The position numbers and the translations under genes were made by a program. Below the pieces are notes generated by a model that was not told where the DNA came from, did not search any database, and worked only from the letters and a program-made list of their open reading frames with translations. This document shows, piece by piece, positions 13,401-26,791 of a stretch of DNA of 64,000 bases; position 1 is the first letter of the stretch; every line of letters starts with the position of its first letter. Source of the DNA: Monoplex corrugatus (taxonomy: Eukaryota > Mollusca > Gastropoda > Littorinimorpha > Ranellidae); NCBI GenBank assembly GCA_030674185.1, contig JAPXFY010000021.1:74400669-74464668 (forward strand), written 5' to 3'.

Positions 13401-16400
13401 AAATATGTATTGGGAACAAACAGCAGCAATGAGAATAGAAAACATATAAGCTCTTTCCAAAAATATCAAACGAGGACTCAGGCAAGGTTGTGTTCTGTCA
13501 CCAGATCTGTTTTCACTTTACAGCGTAAACATGTCATGATGAGAAACCTAAAAGTAAAAGAATGCCTTGGATTAAAGGTTGGAGGACAAACGATAAAGAA
13601 CATTTGATATGCAGATGACACCGTGCTTATTACAGAAAATGAAAGGGACCTACAAAACCTTGTGAATATGATTGAAATAGAAAGTAAAGGGCTGGAGCTA
13701 AATAGCAGGAAGACTGAAGTCACGGTGATCAGTAAAAAACACAAAATCTCCTCATGCAAAATAACAGCAAATGGCACAACCTTGAGACAGGTTGATAAGT
13801 TTAAATATCTGGGAATGATCGTCTCACCAGATGGCAGATGCACATCAGAAATAGCCAGCAGAATCGGCCAAGCCAAAACAGCATTCAAGAAGATGAAAAG
13901 CATTCTTACCAAGAAATGCCTGTCAATTAACATCAGGGAGAGAGTCCTTGAATGTTATATAGAACTGATAATGTTATGCAGTTGTGAGGCGTGGACAGTC
14001 ATCAAGCAATGCCGAAACAAGATTGAGGCAGCCGAGATGTGGTTTCTATGAAAGATGTTGAGAGTTCCATGGACAGCAAAGAAAACAAACGACAGTCTGG
14101 ATGGAGGCAGACACAAGATCATTCATAAGGAAGATTAAGAAAGACAGGCAACATCTGTAAGCCATTTTATGAGGAAAGGGGAATTGGAGCACCTCGTCAC
14201 AACAGGAAAGCTGGAGCGAAAGAGGACCAAGTAGACCGTGGGAAAAAATATTGGATGGACTTGCAGGCTGAGGACAAAGAGGGTGGAAGATGTGCTTGCG
14301 GCAACAAGTGATAGATGCATATGGAGGGCCATGATCACCAACGCCATGTGACAGGGCACTTAATGATGGTACTGGAGCAAAATCACTTTTCCCTAAAAAT
14401 ATACAAAGCATCCAGGGGGCTAGGCCATCTAGCAAGGCCAAGGTACACCTTGTGGGATTGCCCCCTGAAAATGAAGACAAGCAATTTTGGCCAGGGAAAA
14501 AGCCTCTCCTTGATGATATAAAACCCATGTCCTAATACATCAAATACATATTAACATGGCATAAATGAAATCAGTTTATATATCACTGTACTAATCATAA
14601 CAGTGGAGCACATGCACCTTGACAATACCAACAGAAAGCCCCCACTCTCCATAACTTTGGCCATAATACCCAGCACCACAAATACAGCACACAAACACTG
14701 GTATGGTCCATTTGTGTCCCCAGTTTGGCTCATCATGTCTGTTTATCATAAAATGTCTACCATACACTATTTACTTCACCTTTGGCACATTTCTCAGAGC
14801 CTGCCTTTTGTAATGTTAAAATCTCTTGTCTGAAATGTTCCATGACTTTTCTCTCACCAAGCAAGATTGATCTGTTCCCTCCGAAAATGTTCAGACCTTT
14901 TCTTTTCCCCCTTTTATTTCTGGAGAGAGGATTAGAGAGAAGCACAGACAGCGGGGTCTAAGATACCTACCTGGATTTTTGAACACCGGAAACACAAGTC
15001 TGAAAAATTATGTAGAAGTAGTAGACTTCAGTTTGTAAACAAGGTAATTGATGACTGGGTCCGAATGGATCATGCAATGCATGGACAGCCCCCATTTGAA
15101 GAAATGACCGTCAATTGGCCTGTCCCAAGAGTGGTGAGGCATTGGTGCTCTGGGTCCCATCCGCACCCTCGTGGTGGTGTTATTTTTTGATACTCGATTA
15201 TCTTTCAAACACATCAGCTCCGCTGTGTATGACAGAAGATCTGACCTGTCGGCGTCACCAGGTTTGGTGTTGGCCACTGCACACTTTGTCACCACCATCT
15301 CCCTCCAGGCCGCCCTGTCTTGACTTTTGTGGACAATTTCTTGAATATTTAGGCCACTGATGCTGGTTATGTTCTCAATGTATGAGCTTGGAGGTTTGCC
15401 TTTCTTCCTTTCTGCCACTGTTTTTCCTTGAAAGATGGTTGCCATGAGGTCTGTGTTCTTCCTGTGTCACACATGGCCAATGTATTTTAATCTTCTCTTG
15501 TTCACGTCTGCTAGTAGTTTTCTGGTGGTATCAAGTTCTTCCAGGACACTTTCATTAGTTCTTCTATCTGTCCATATGACACATAGTAGTCTTCAATAAA
15601 ACCACATCTCAGCTGTCTCAATTCTTCTGCAATCAGTTTTTGTCAGAGTCCAGGCTTCGCAGCCATAAATCATGACTGGCCAGATCAAGCGTTCTAAAAG
15701 TCTAACTCTCAGGCCAGGTGGTATGCCTGTCTTTCCAGATGATGTTGAGTTTGACAATTTTTAGCTTTGCCATTCCAATTCTTATTTTGATGTCTTTGGA
15801 GCAGATTCCATCAGTTTTTACAGAACCAAGATATTTTAACTCCTTAACATTTTCTACAGGAGCTTTGTTAATTAAGATGCCATGATTGTTGTCAGAGTCT
15901 TTGCTTTTCATATGTAGCACGTTTGTTTTCTTGGCGCTCAAGTCTAAGCCAGCCCTTTTGCCTGCTGCATCTACCCCGTATAGAATTCCTTTTATGGTGG
16001 TAATGTCTGCTAGCAGCGTAGTATCATCAGCATAGCACAGGTTTGTAGGATTTTCCCCTCCCATCTTTATGCCCATGCCTTCTGTATCAGCATCTCTGAC
16101 TTGTAGATGTTAAAGACACAAGGTGATAGGATACAACCTTATCTTAACTCCTGTGTGGATGTTGAAGAATTCACATTTCTGATTGTTCCATCTAAATGTA
16201 ACCTTTTGGTCTTTATATAATGAAGCAATCGATGCAATGAGGTGTTTAGGGAAGCCCATTTTCACCATTGTGTTGAACAGATGGAGATAAATGACGCTGT
16301 CAAATATTTGTCACAGAAGATATCCGGGGTGCTAACAGCCTAACAACTTCATTTACACAAGAAAACAATTTATACATGAAAACTTTACCAACAATTTTAC

Positions 16401-19400
16401 ATCAGAAATTCAAGAAAGCTCCAAGAATTCTCAGTGTTACATACAACACAGTGGTTTTAAAGAAGCCACAGCTGGCATTTACGACATCAGACAACACCAT
16501 ATAAGGCACTGGTGGGGCACGATCACCGACACCACCTAACGCTTAATAAGAGGTCAAGTAGCACTAACTAAAGAGGCACATCTGGATAAAGGCAAACTGC
16601 CCTGTTGTCTGTGTTGTTTCCATGGATATCCATGGATTTGTGGGTATGTACCATGGCTGCTAACACTGTACAGTGTGGTCACACAACATGTTCATGTACC
16701 ATGGCTGCTAACACTGTACAGTGTTGGTCACACATGTTCATGTACCATGGCTACATAACACTGTACAGTGTTGGTCACACAACATGTACCATGGCTACAC
16801 AACACTGTACAGTGTGGGTCACACATGTTCATGTACCATGGCTACACAACACTGTACAGTGTGGGTCACACAACATGTACCATGGCTACACAACACTGTA
16901 CAGTGTTGGTCACACAACACGTACCATGGCTACACAACACTGTACAGTGTGGGTCACACATGTTCATGTACCATGGCTACACAACACTGTACAGTGTGGG
17001 TCACACAACATGTACCATGGCTACACAACACTGTACAGTGTGGGTCCACAACATGTTCATGTACCATGGCTACACAACACTGTACAGTGTTGGTCACACA
17101 TGTTCATGTACCATGGCTACACAACACTGTACAGTGTTGGTCACACAACATGTTCACTACCATGGCTACACAACACTGTACAGTGTTGGTCACACATGTT
17201 CATGTACCATGGCTACATAACACTGTACAGTGTGGGTCACACATGTTCATTACCATGGCTACATAACACTGTACAGTGTGGGTCACACAACATGTTCACA
17301 TACCATGGCTACACAACACTGTACAGTGTGGGTCACACATGTTCATGTACCATGGCTACACAACACTGTACAGTGTGGGTCACACAACATGTTCACATAC
17401 CATGGCTACACAACACTGTACAGTGTGGGTCACACATGTTCATGTACCATGGCTACACAACACTGTACAGTGTGGGTCACACATGTTCACGTACCATGGC
17501 TACATAACACTGTACAGTGTGGGTCACACATGTTCACGTACCATGGCTTAACTAATAACACTGTACAGTGTGGGTCACACATGTTCATGTACCATGGCTA
17601 CACAACACTGTACAGTGTGGGTCACACATGTTCACGTACCATGGCTACACAACACTGTACAGTGTGGGTCACACAACATGTTCACATACCATGGCTACAT
17701 AACACTGTACAGTGTGGGTCACACATGTTCATGTACCATGGCTACACAACACTGTACAGTGTGGGTCACACATGTTCATGTACCATGGCTACATAACACT
17801 GTACAGTGTGGGTCACACAACATGTTCAATACCATGGCTACATAACACTGTACAGTGTGGGTCAACACACATGTTCATGTACCATGGCTACACAACACTG
17901 TACAGTGTGGGTCACACAACATGTTCACATACCCTGGCTACATAACACTGTACAGTGTGGGTCACACAACATGTTCACATTACCATGGCTACACAACACT
18001 GTACAGTGTGGGTCACACAACATGTTAATGTACCATGGCTACAAACACTGTACAGTGTGGGTCACACAACATGTTCACATTACCATGGCTACACAACACT
18101 GTACAGTGTGGGTCACACAACATGTTCATGTACCATGGCTACACAACACTGTACAGTGTGGGTCACACATGTTCATGTACCATGGCTACACAACACTGTA
18201 CAGTGTGGGTCACACAACATGTTCATGTACCATGGCTACACAACACTGTACAGTGTGGGTCACACAACATGTTCACGTACCATGGCTACACAACACTGTA
18301 CAGTGTGGGTCACACAACATGTTAATGTACCATGGCTATATAACACTGTACAGTGTGGGTCACACAACTTGTTCATGTACCATGGCTACATAACACTGTA
18401 CAGTGTGGGTCACACAACATGTTAATGTACCATGGCTACACAACACTGTACAGTGTGGGTCACACAACATGTTAATGTACCATGGCTACACAACACTGTA
18501 CAGTGTGGGTCACACAACATGTTAATGTACCATGGCTACATAACACTGTACAGTGTGGGTCACACAACATGTTCATGTACCATGGCTACACAACACTGTA
18601 CAGTGTGGGTCACACATGTACCATGGCTATATAACACTGTACAGTGTGGGTCACACATGTTCATGTACCATGGCTACACAACACTGTACAGTGTGGGTCA
18701 CACATGTTCACGTACCATGGCTACACAACACTGTACAGTGTGGGTCACACATGTTCATGTACCATGGCTACACAACACTGTACAGTGTGGGTCACACAAC
18801 ATGTTCACGTACCATGGCTACACAACACTGTACAGTGTGGGTCACACAACATGTTCACATACCATGGCTACATAACACTGTACAGTGTGGGTCACACATG
18901 TTCATGTATCATGGCTACATAACACTGTACAGTGTGGGTCACACAACATGCATGTTCATGTACCATGGCTACATAACACTGTACAGTGTGGGTCACACAT
19001 GTTCATGTACCATGGCTACACAACACTGTACAGTGTGGGTCACACAACATGTTCATGTACCATGGCTACATAACACTGTACAGTGTGGGTCACAACTTGC
19101 ATGTTCAGCCAACCATCAAATCCACATTAGGGCTACACACTGTTAAAAAACAAGTGTAATTAAAAGGACAACAGTGAAAACCAAGCACTTTTCTCATATG
19201 TACATACGTTCGCACAAGATGAAATCTTCACATTCACAACACAAAAACGCACCAATTTCACCACACATCATCTACCTACATCGGTTATTTATCCCAATTT
19301 CAATTGTGTACTGTCTACTGAGCAGATAGAAATGTTAGCGTACTGACCCTGGCATAGCGACGCAAGAAGCGGTAGGAGATTGGACGTCCCAGGTCAAAGT

Positions 19401-22400
19401 CGACCCTCTTGAACAGCTCCCTCTCCATAGCCTCAAACTGGACACGGTCGTAGGCATGGTCACAGATGTAGGTGAAGTCATCTATGGCAGGTGCAACACG
19501 CTCCTGTTAGGACAGGTTATCACCATTACATCTATGGCAGGTGCAACACGCTCCTGTTAGGACAGGTTATCACCATTACATCTATGGCAGGTGCAACACG
19601 CTCCTGTTAGGACAGGTTATCACCATTACATCTATGGCAGGTGCAACACGCTCCTGTTAGGACAGGTTATCACCATTACATCTATGGCAGGCACAACACG
19701 CTCCTGTTAGGACAGGTTATCACCATTACATCTATGGCAGGTGCAACACGCTCCTGTTACTGTGTTAGGACAGGTTATCACCATTACATCTATGGCAGGT
19801 GCAACACGCTCCTGTTAGGACAGGTTATCACCATTACATCTATGGCAGGTGCAACACGCTCCTGTTAGGACAGGTTATCACCATTACATCTATGGCAGGT
19901 GCAACACGCTCCTGTTAGGACAGGTTATCACCATTACATCTATGGCAGGCACAACACGCTCCTGTTAGGACAGGTTATCACCATTACATCTATGGCAGGT
20001 GCAACACGCTCCTGTTACTGTGTTAGGACAGGTTATCACCATTACATCTATGGCAGGTGCAACACGCTCCTGTTAGGACAGGTTATCACCATTACATCTA
20101 TGGCAGGTGCAACACGCTCCTGTTAGGACAGGTTATCACCATTACATCTACGGCAGGTGCAACACACTCCTGTTAGGACAGGTTATCACCATTACATCTA
20201 TGGCAGGCACAACACGCTCCTGTTAGGACAGGTTATCACCATTACATCTATGGCAGGTGCAACACGCTCCTGTTAGGACAGGTTATCACCATTACCACAG
20301 GCAGCACTCCCTCCCAAAAACATCACATCATGATCACTACTCTATACAATAACAGACCTGTATACGCTAAAAAAAATAATTCCTGGAGTAATAAGGAGGC
20401 CAAAAATCAGCAATATGAAATAAAAATCAGTAATCTGGGCACTAACGTAGCTACCCAAAAACAATCGTCACTCACGCACTCAGTAACTGAATACATCACC
20501 CATGACAACATGAATCAGATGCACACATTTTGTCTACACAGTAATACACAACCACGTCTACATGCAACAATGCTCTCTTGTATGCCGGATTCTTTCCCAT
20601 GGCTCCCTGCAGGACAGTGTTAATTACTGTACAGACAGGGCAAGACAGCACCCAGCAGGACAGTCTTAATCACTGTACAGATAGGGCAAGACAGCACCCA
20701 GTGCAAATTACTGTACAGACAGGGCAAGACAGCACCCAGTGTAAATTACTGTACAGACAGCACCCAGTGTAAATTACTGTACAGACAGCACCCAGTGTAA
20801 ATTACTGTACAGACAGCACCCAGTGTAAATTACTGTACAGACAGGGAAGACAGCACCCAGTGTAAATTACTGTACAGACAGGGCAAGACAGCACCCAGTG
20901 TAAATCACTGTACAGACAGGGCAAGACAGCACCCAGTGTAAATTACTGTACAGACAGGGCAAGACAGCACCCAGTGTAAATTTCTGTACAGACAGGGCAA
21001 GACAGCACCCAGTGTAAATTACTGTACAGACAGGGCAAGACAGCACCCAGTGTAAATTACTGTACAGACAGGGCAAGACAGCACCCAGTGTAAATTTCTG
21101 TACAGACAGCACCCAGTGTAAATTACTGTACAGACAGCACCCAGTGTAAATTTCTGTACAGACAGGGCAAGACAGCCTGCATATAAACCCAACATGATGA
21201 GGTCTTGAGGTTCTACCTAACTTACAGGTTCTATGTAATATCAATCCTCAAAGTTTGCAGTCTGGACTATCAGCCTGTGTCTTGTTTCAAATATTTTACC
21301 AGCCAAAATACATGTCCCGCCACACAATAGGAAAGTGCTGCTAGAGATTTTACTTGCATACATGTATACCAACTGATTAGAATTGTTGGGAGTGGGGGTG
21401 GAGCGAACTCTGGTATAGTCTGTTAATTTCATTTATCTTCATGAATTAGGTTCAGACTGTCTGGCCTCCAGGTGTATTGCAACCTCCTTGGCCTGTGACA
21501 TTTCTCATACAGATTGTGCATGTCAAAATAAACTACTACTTCCATTTGGGATGAAAGCTTCATTTACTCCCTGACAACTTGTTTTTCTTCCCAGCAGAAA
21601 TTTCTGACCCAAGGGCTGTAGCTTTTGGGCACTAATCACAGTGACACGTGGTTTTGTAACAGGAAGTTTGTTATCATTGCTTAAAGCCCAGCTGACTGCA
21701 CACACTTATCAGGGCTATAAAAAAAACTCAAAAAAGTACATCATACCTCACTGCATGGGGTGAGGGGGGGGGGGGTGTAAAACACTATCACCACCACCAA
21801 GAACCTGGAAAAGAAAATTCAGTATGCATATTAACGCATTCGCACAAGTGATCTAAGGATATGCTCCTGGCATCGATTCTTATGTTCAGTTTGAATGGCA
21901 AGGAGTAGAAACAAACTTCACACTGCAAAAATCTTACATCATATTTCGCAGCCAGATAGAGAGCAGCAGCTCCCACCAACTGCACATTTTCACGTGGCAA
22001 GTCTGGCATTGCGGCCATGTATGTGTCCATCAGCTTGACGGCCAGGTACAGGGTCTCATGGTTAAGCTCAAAGTTCTCCTGCACTTCCACCATCCAGTCC
22101 ACCAGCACTGCACGCATCCTCTGGTTCACATTGGGCTGGTTGGACATGTAGGGGTTCAGCATGAACTTCACCTGCGACAAGTCACAGCAAAGTTTTGTTT
22201 GGTTTGCTTGCTTGATGTTGCTAAACTGTGTTCAATAAACAACTGTGTGTCACTGGCACCAACTGGCAAGGACAGCAAGGCTGTTGTTGTTGCTCATCAT
22301 CTGTTCTTTTTTCATTTTCAAGCTTGGTCATGCCTGAAACTGTATCTAAGGCACGTTCATTTTAGTCTGGATCCACTATGTGTGTGTGCTGTTCTGGCTC

Positions 22401-25400
22401 ACACTCTTAATAATGTTAAGTCTGCACACTCTGGTGCACGGGGAGATAAAAACTACAGGATTTATTGAAAATGTACTTTAGGCAAAATGGACCAGTCAGA
22501 GTAGTCAGACAGACAAATTAAAAAGAGGGAACACAAAGAAAAGCAACAGAAGCAAACATTGCGGGGAAAAAGGAAATTTCTAACACAATTTCACAAGATG
22601 GGAATACTATTACTGTACTGAAACATTCCTTGGCATCTTCAAGAGGAGCAAGCTGTCAACAACATTGGTACCATGTTGCACAATGTCTCAGGTTCAACTG
22701 TTAATGACAAACTCAACTATTCTCCCCAAAAAAGTACTTGGTTCATTATTATCTCAGGTGGCTGAAATATATTATTACATGTAGAATGGCAGGGTTTGTA
22801 GCAAAGACAATGATAATATCAAGTGCAACAGATGTCATTTTCCCCACTTCATCCAATTGCTGTTTTCTTTTTGTTTAAATACAAAACCACATTCTGTTTG
22901 TAAATAAGCAAGAGCTAAATTCTAAACTTGCTCAAATCCAAACCCTTATATGGATAGTAATCAACAAGTTAACTATCTTCAGCACAGATTCATCAAACAA
23001 TTTACCACTGTTAGTTCTGATCAACTGTATTGTTTTGACTTGATATACTACTAGGACCAAAATGTGACCCAAATGAGCCATAAATCATCAGGCAGACTCC
23101 TAAAGCCGGGGCAACATGTTATTTGTAGACAATGCCCAAATGGGAGGGAGGTGGCAGGGATCCTATGAAACTAAACTGACACCACCTGAATGCTTGGAGC
23201 ACCGAGATGGACAGCAGCAAATAGGTCTGTTCTTTATGTTCAAGCTGGGATTGAACTTGAGTAGAAACACCAGATCTCAAGTCCTCAGCTCTATCAAAAG
23301 ACCTTGTCTGCATTAAAGTCTCTACCACCTCACGGTCATTTCCCCAACAAAGGATTATAGGATTACCATTATCCTACCTTTCTCATCTCTCACATCCTTT
23401 TCTTAAGACCCGCCCTGTGCCATTACTTCTACCGAGTGGTGGCCTAAGGGATAACGTAAGCTAGACCCGAGTAGGGTCAGACTCCCAGTTGGACAGGGTT
23501 TACATTCCACTCTGCGACTCCTGAACGGTGGTATAGGTGCTAGTCTTTTCAGTTGAGACTGATCAAGGTTCTATCATTATTATTGGTGTTAAAAACTCAC
23601 ATGGCTGCTTGAAACCATGTCAGAGCTACAGTACACCCATCTCAAATAAGCCATCTAAACACATCAACGACCCTACACCCATCTCAAACAAGCCATCTAA
23701 ACACATCAACGACCCTACACCCATCTCAAACAAGTCATCTAAACACATCAACGACCCTACACCCATCTCAAACAAGTCATCTAAACACATCAACCACCCT
23801 ACACCCATCTCAAACAAGTCATCTAAACACATCAACGACCCTACACCCATCTCAAACAAGCCATCTAAACACATCAAGACCCTACACCCATCTCAAATAA
23901 GCCATTAAACACATCAACGACCCTACACCCATCTCAAACAAGCCATCTAAACACATCAACCACCCTACACCCATCTCAAATAAGCCATCTAAACACATCA
24001 ACGACCCTACACCCATCTCAAATAAGCCATCTAAACACATCAACGACCCTACACCCATCTCAAACAAGCCATCTAAACACATCAACGACCCTACACCCAT
24101 CTCAAATAAGCCATCTAAACATCAACGACCCTACACCCATCTCAAACAAGCCATCTAAACATCAACGACCCTACACCCATCTCAAACAAGCCATCTAAAC
24201 ACATCAACGACCCTACACCCATCTCAAACAAGCCATCTAAACACATCAACGACCCTACACCCATCTCAAACAAGCCATCTAAACACATCAACGACCCTAC
24301 ACCCATCTCAAACAAGCCATCTAAACACATCAACGACCCTACACCCATCTCAAATAAGCCATCTAAACACAACGACCCTACACCCATCTCAAATAAGCCA
24401 TCTAAACACATCAACGACCCTACACCCATCTCAAACAAGCCATCTAAACATCAACGACCCTACACCCATCTCAAACAAGCCATCTAAACACATCAACCAC
24501 CCTACACCCATCTCAAATAAGCCATCTAAACATCAACGACCCTACACCCATCTCAAATAAGCCATCTAAACACATCAACGACCCTACACCCATCTCAAAC
24601 AAGCCATCTAAACATCAACGACCCTACACCCATCTCAAACAAGCCATCTAAACACATCAACCACCCTACACCCATCTCAAACAAGCCATCTAAACACATC
24701 AACGACCCTACACCCATCTCAAACAAGCCATCTAAACATCAACGACCCTACACCCATCTCAAACAAACCATCTAAACACATCAACGACCCTACACCCATC
24801 TCAAATAAGCCATCTAAACACATCAACGACCCTACACCCATCTCAAACAAGCCATCTAAACATCAACGACCCTACACCCATCTCAAACAAGCCATCTAAA
24901 CACATCAACGACCCTACACCCATCTCAAACAAGCCATCTAAACACATCAACCACCCTACACCCATCTCAAACAAGCCATCTAAACACATCAACGACCCTA
25001 CACTAGCAATGCCGCACGAAAAATTGAAATTGGGTTTTGAGTTTTAAAATTTATATGGTTTTGAAGATATTGTTATTCTGAGTAAAAAGCAGTTTAAATT
25101 TTTCAAATCGGACTAATAGTTCATGAGATATTCCAATTTGAAGCGTCAAAAATTTCTTAAATTTTGGTACCATGTTTTAGTGGGACAAAGAAGGACAAGT
25201 GTCACAGAACAAACTCATCAAATGGCATGGTATGCTGATTTTGCTGGAAATGACATTTATTTTGTAATTGTGAGAGACAGACCGGATCAAAAGTCATGAA
25301 ATTTTGGTCGTTGATGTATTTTGGCGTGCCGAATTGAATAAAACCATTATTGGAACTCTGTGACGAGCCATTTTTGTCTTATTACAGGAAACATGTGATA

Positions 25401-26630
25401 TTTTGGATGTTTTATCAGTGTTTCATTAATAATTGCCCATATTGTATTAATAACAGACAAAAATGAAGCTAGAAACAAAACAATCATTTCAAGAGATAGA
25501 TATAAAATCATTTTGCTCATCGTTCAAGTGTCTTATTACTGCAAATTAAACCAAAAAAGTCACGACTCGCTACTTCAGTAGTCTTATGAATAACTTTTAA
25601 TATTTCATCAGTTTCTGTACATATAAAAGGACATCTGAGAATCAATGACTTCTGGAATCACTTAAATAATTGAAATATTAAAAATTACTGCATGCTTTTA
25701 TGCTGCAATCCTTCCAAAAATATCATCCGATCAAAATTCTACTAAAAACTAAACACACACACATACACATGCACACACACATAACACACATACACATACA
25801 GAGAAAAACATAACAGACAAGATTTATGTACGTTACATTTGATTTTTATTTTATACATCAGTCTTTAAAAAATAGACTAAACTGTCTGTGGATGAGTCAA
25901 GTCCCCGAACACTTAGCACAGCCAGCGTCCAAAGAAAACTTCAGGAAGGATATGGGACCACTCACCATTCAGGAACAGGTCACTTAACTCCTACAATAGA
26001 GAAATATATGAATTTCTGCATAATATATACTATTCATTGAGAGATTGGAAAGGAAAGGAAACCATAATGCATAGTCTTCACAATAACATTACTTTAACAT
26101 TAAGCCCAAACTCGCGACTTTGATTTTTAGCATATTACTGTAAAAATCCACCAAAGCAGAGCAATCCTGCTAAGTATTTCCAGTGTACTCTTGCCCTTTA
26201 ATACAAATCAATAACAACAGGCTACTATTAAATAAGATGCAATCTTCCCTTTAAAACAAATTAATGACAATGGGCCTATCCTTTTCAGATATTGACTACA
26301 AATTGAAACAACTACATAAGCTAATGGATGGCCTACTTTACAAATAATACAACTCATAGCCTTCTATTCAGTTTCAAAACCTAAATGAAGAATATTATAA
26401 CAATGAACAGAAGATTTTGTTTTGTGACATTCTAAATCTCTGTGTGTGTTAGTGTGTGTGCGCGTTGTCAGAGAGAGAGAGAGACTCAGACTCAGAGAGA
26501 GAGTGTGTTGTCAGAGAGAGAGAGATGGAGAGAGAGAGAGACAGAGAAAGAGAGAGAGGATCATGCCTGTTAACAACTTGGATATGAATGTATTGTGGCC
26601 TATTTACTTTATTTATTCATTTCTTGTTCT

Positions 26631-26675
<45 letters not shown>

Positions 26676-26760
26676 CATGTCAAGGAAAGTACAATAACTT
26701 GCACAGAATTGTTTGTTGATTTGAAAAAAAAAATATTTAGACTTATTCATTCATTCATTT

Positions 26761-26791
<31 letters not shown>

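Noticed and set aside
14046..14528. 160-codon minus-strand frame
   Set aside because: It is the antisense shadow of the plus-strand LINE 3' region and has no homology of its own.
16605..19146. Open frames of 150-300 codons with repeated CTMATQHCTVWVT-type wording
   Set aside because: They arise from the 50-bp palindromic minisatellite and overlap in three frames. The region is in a ccnb3 intron on the opposite strand.
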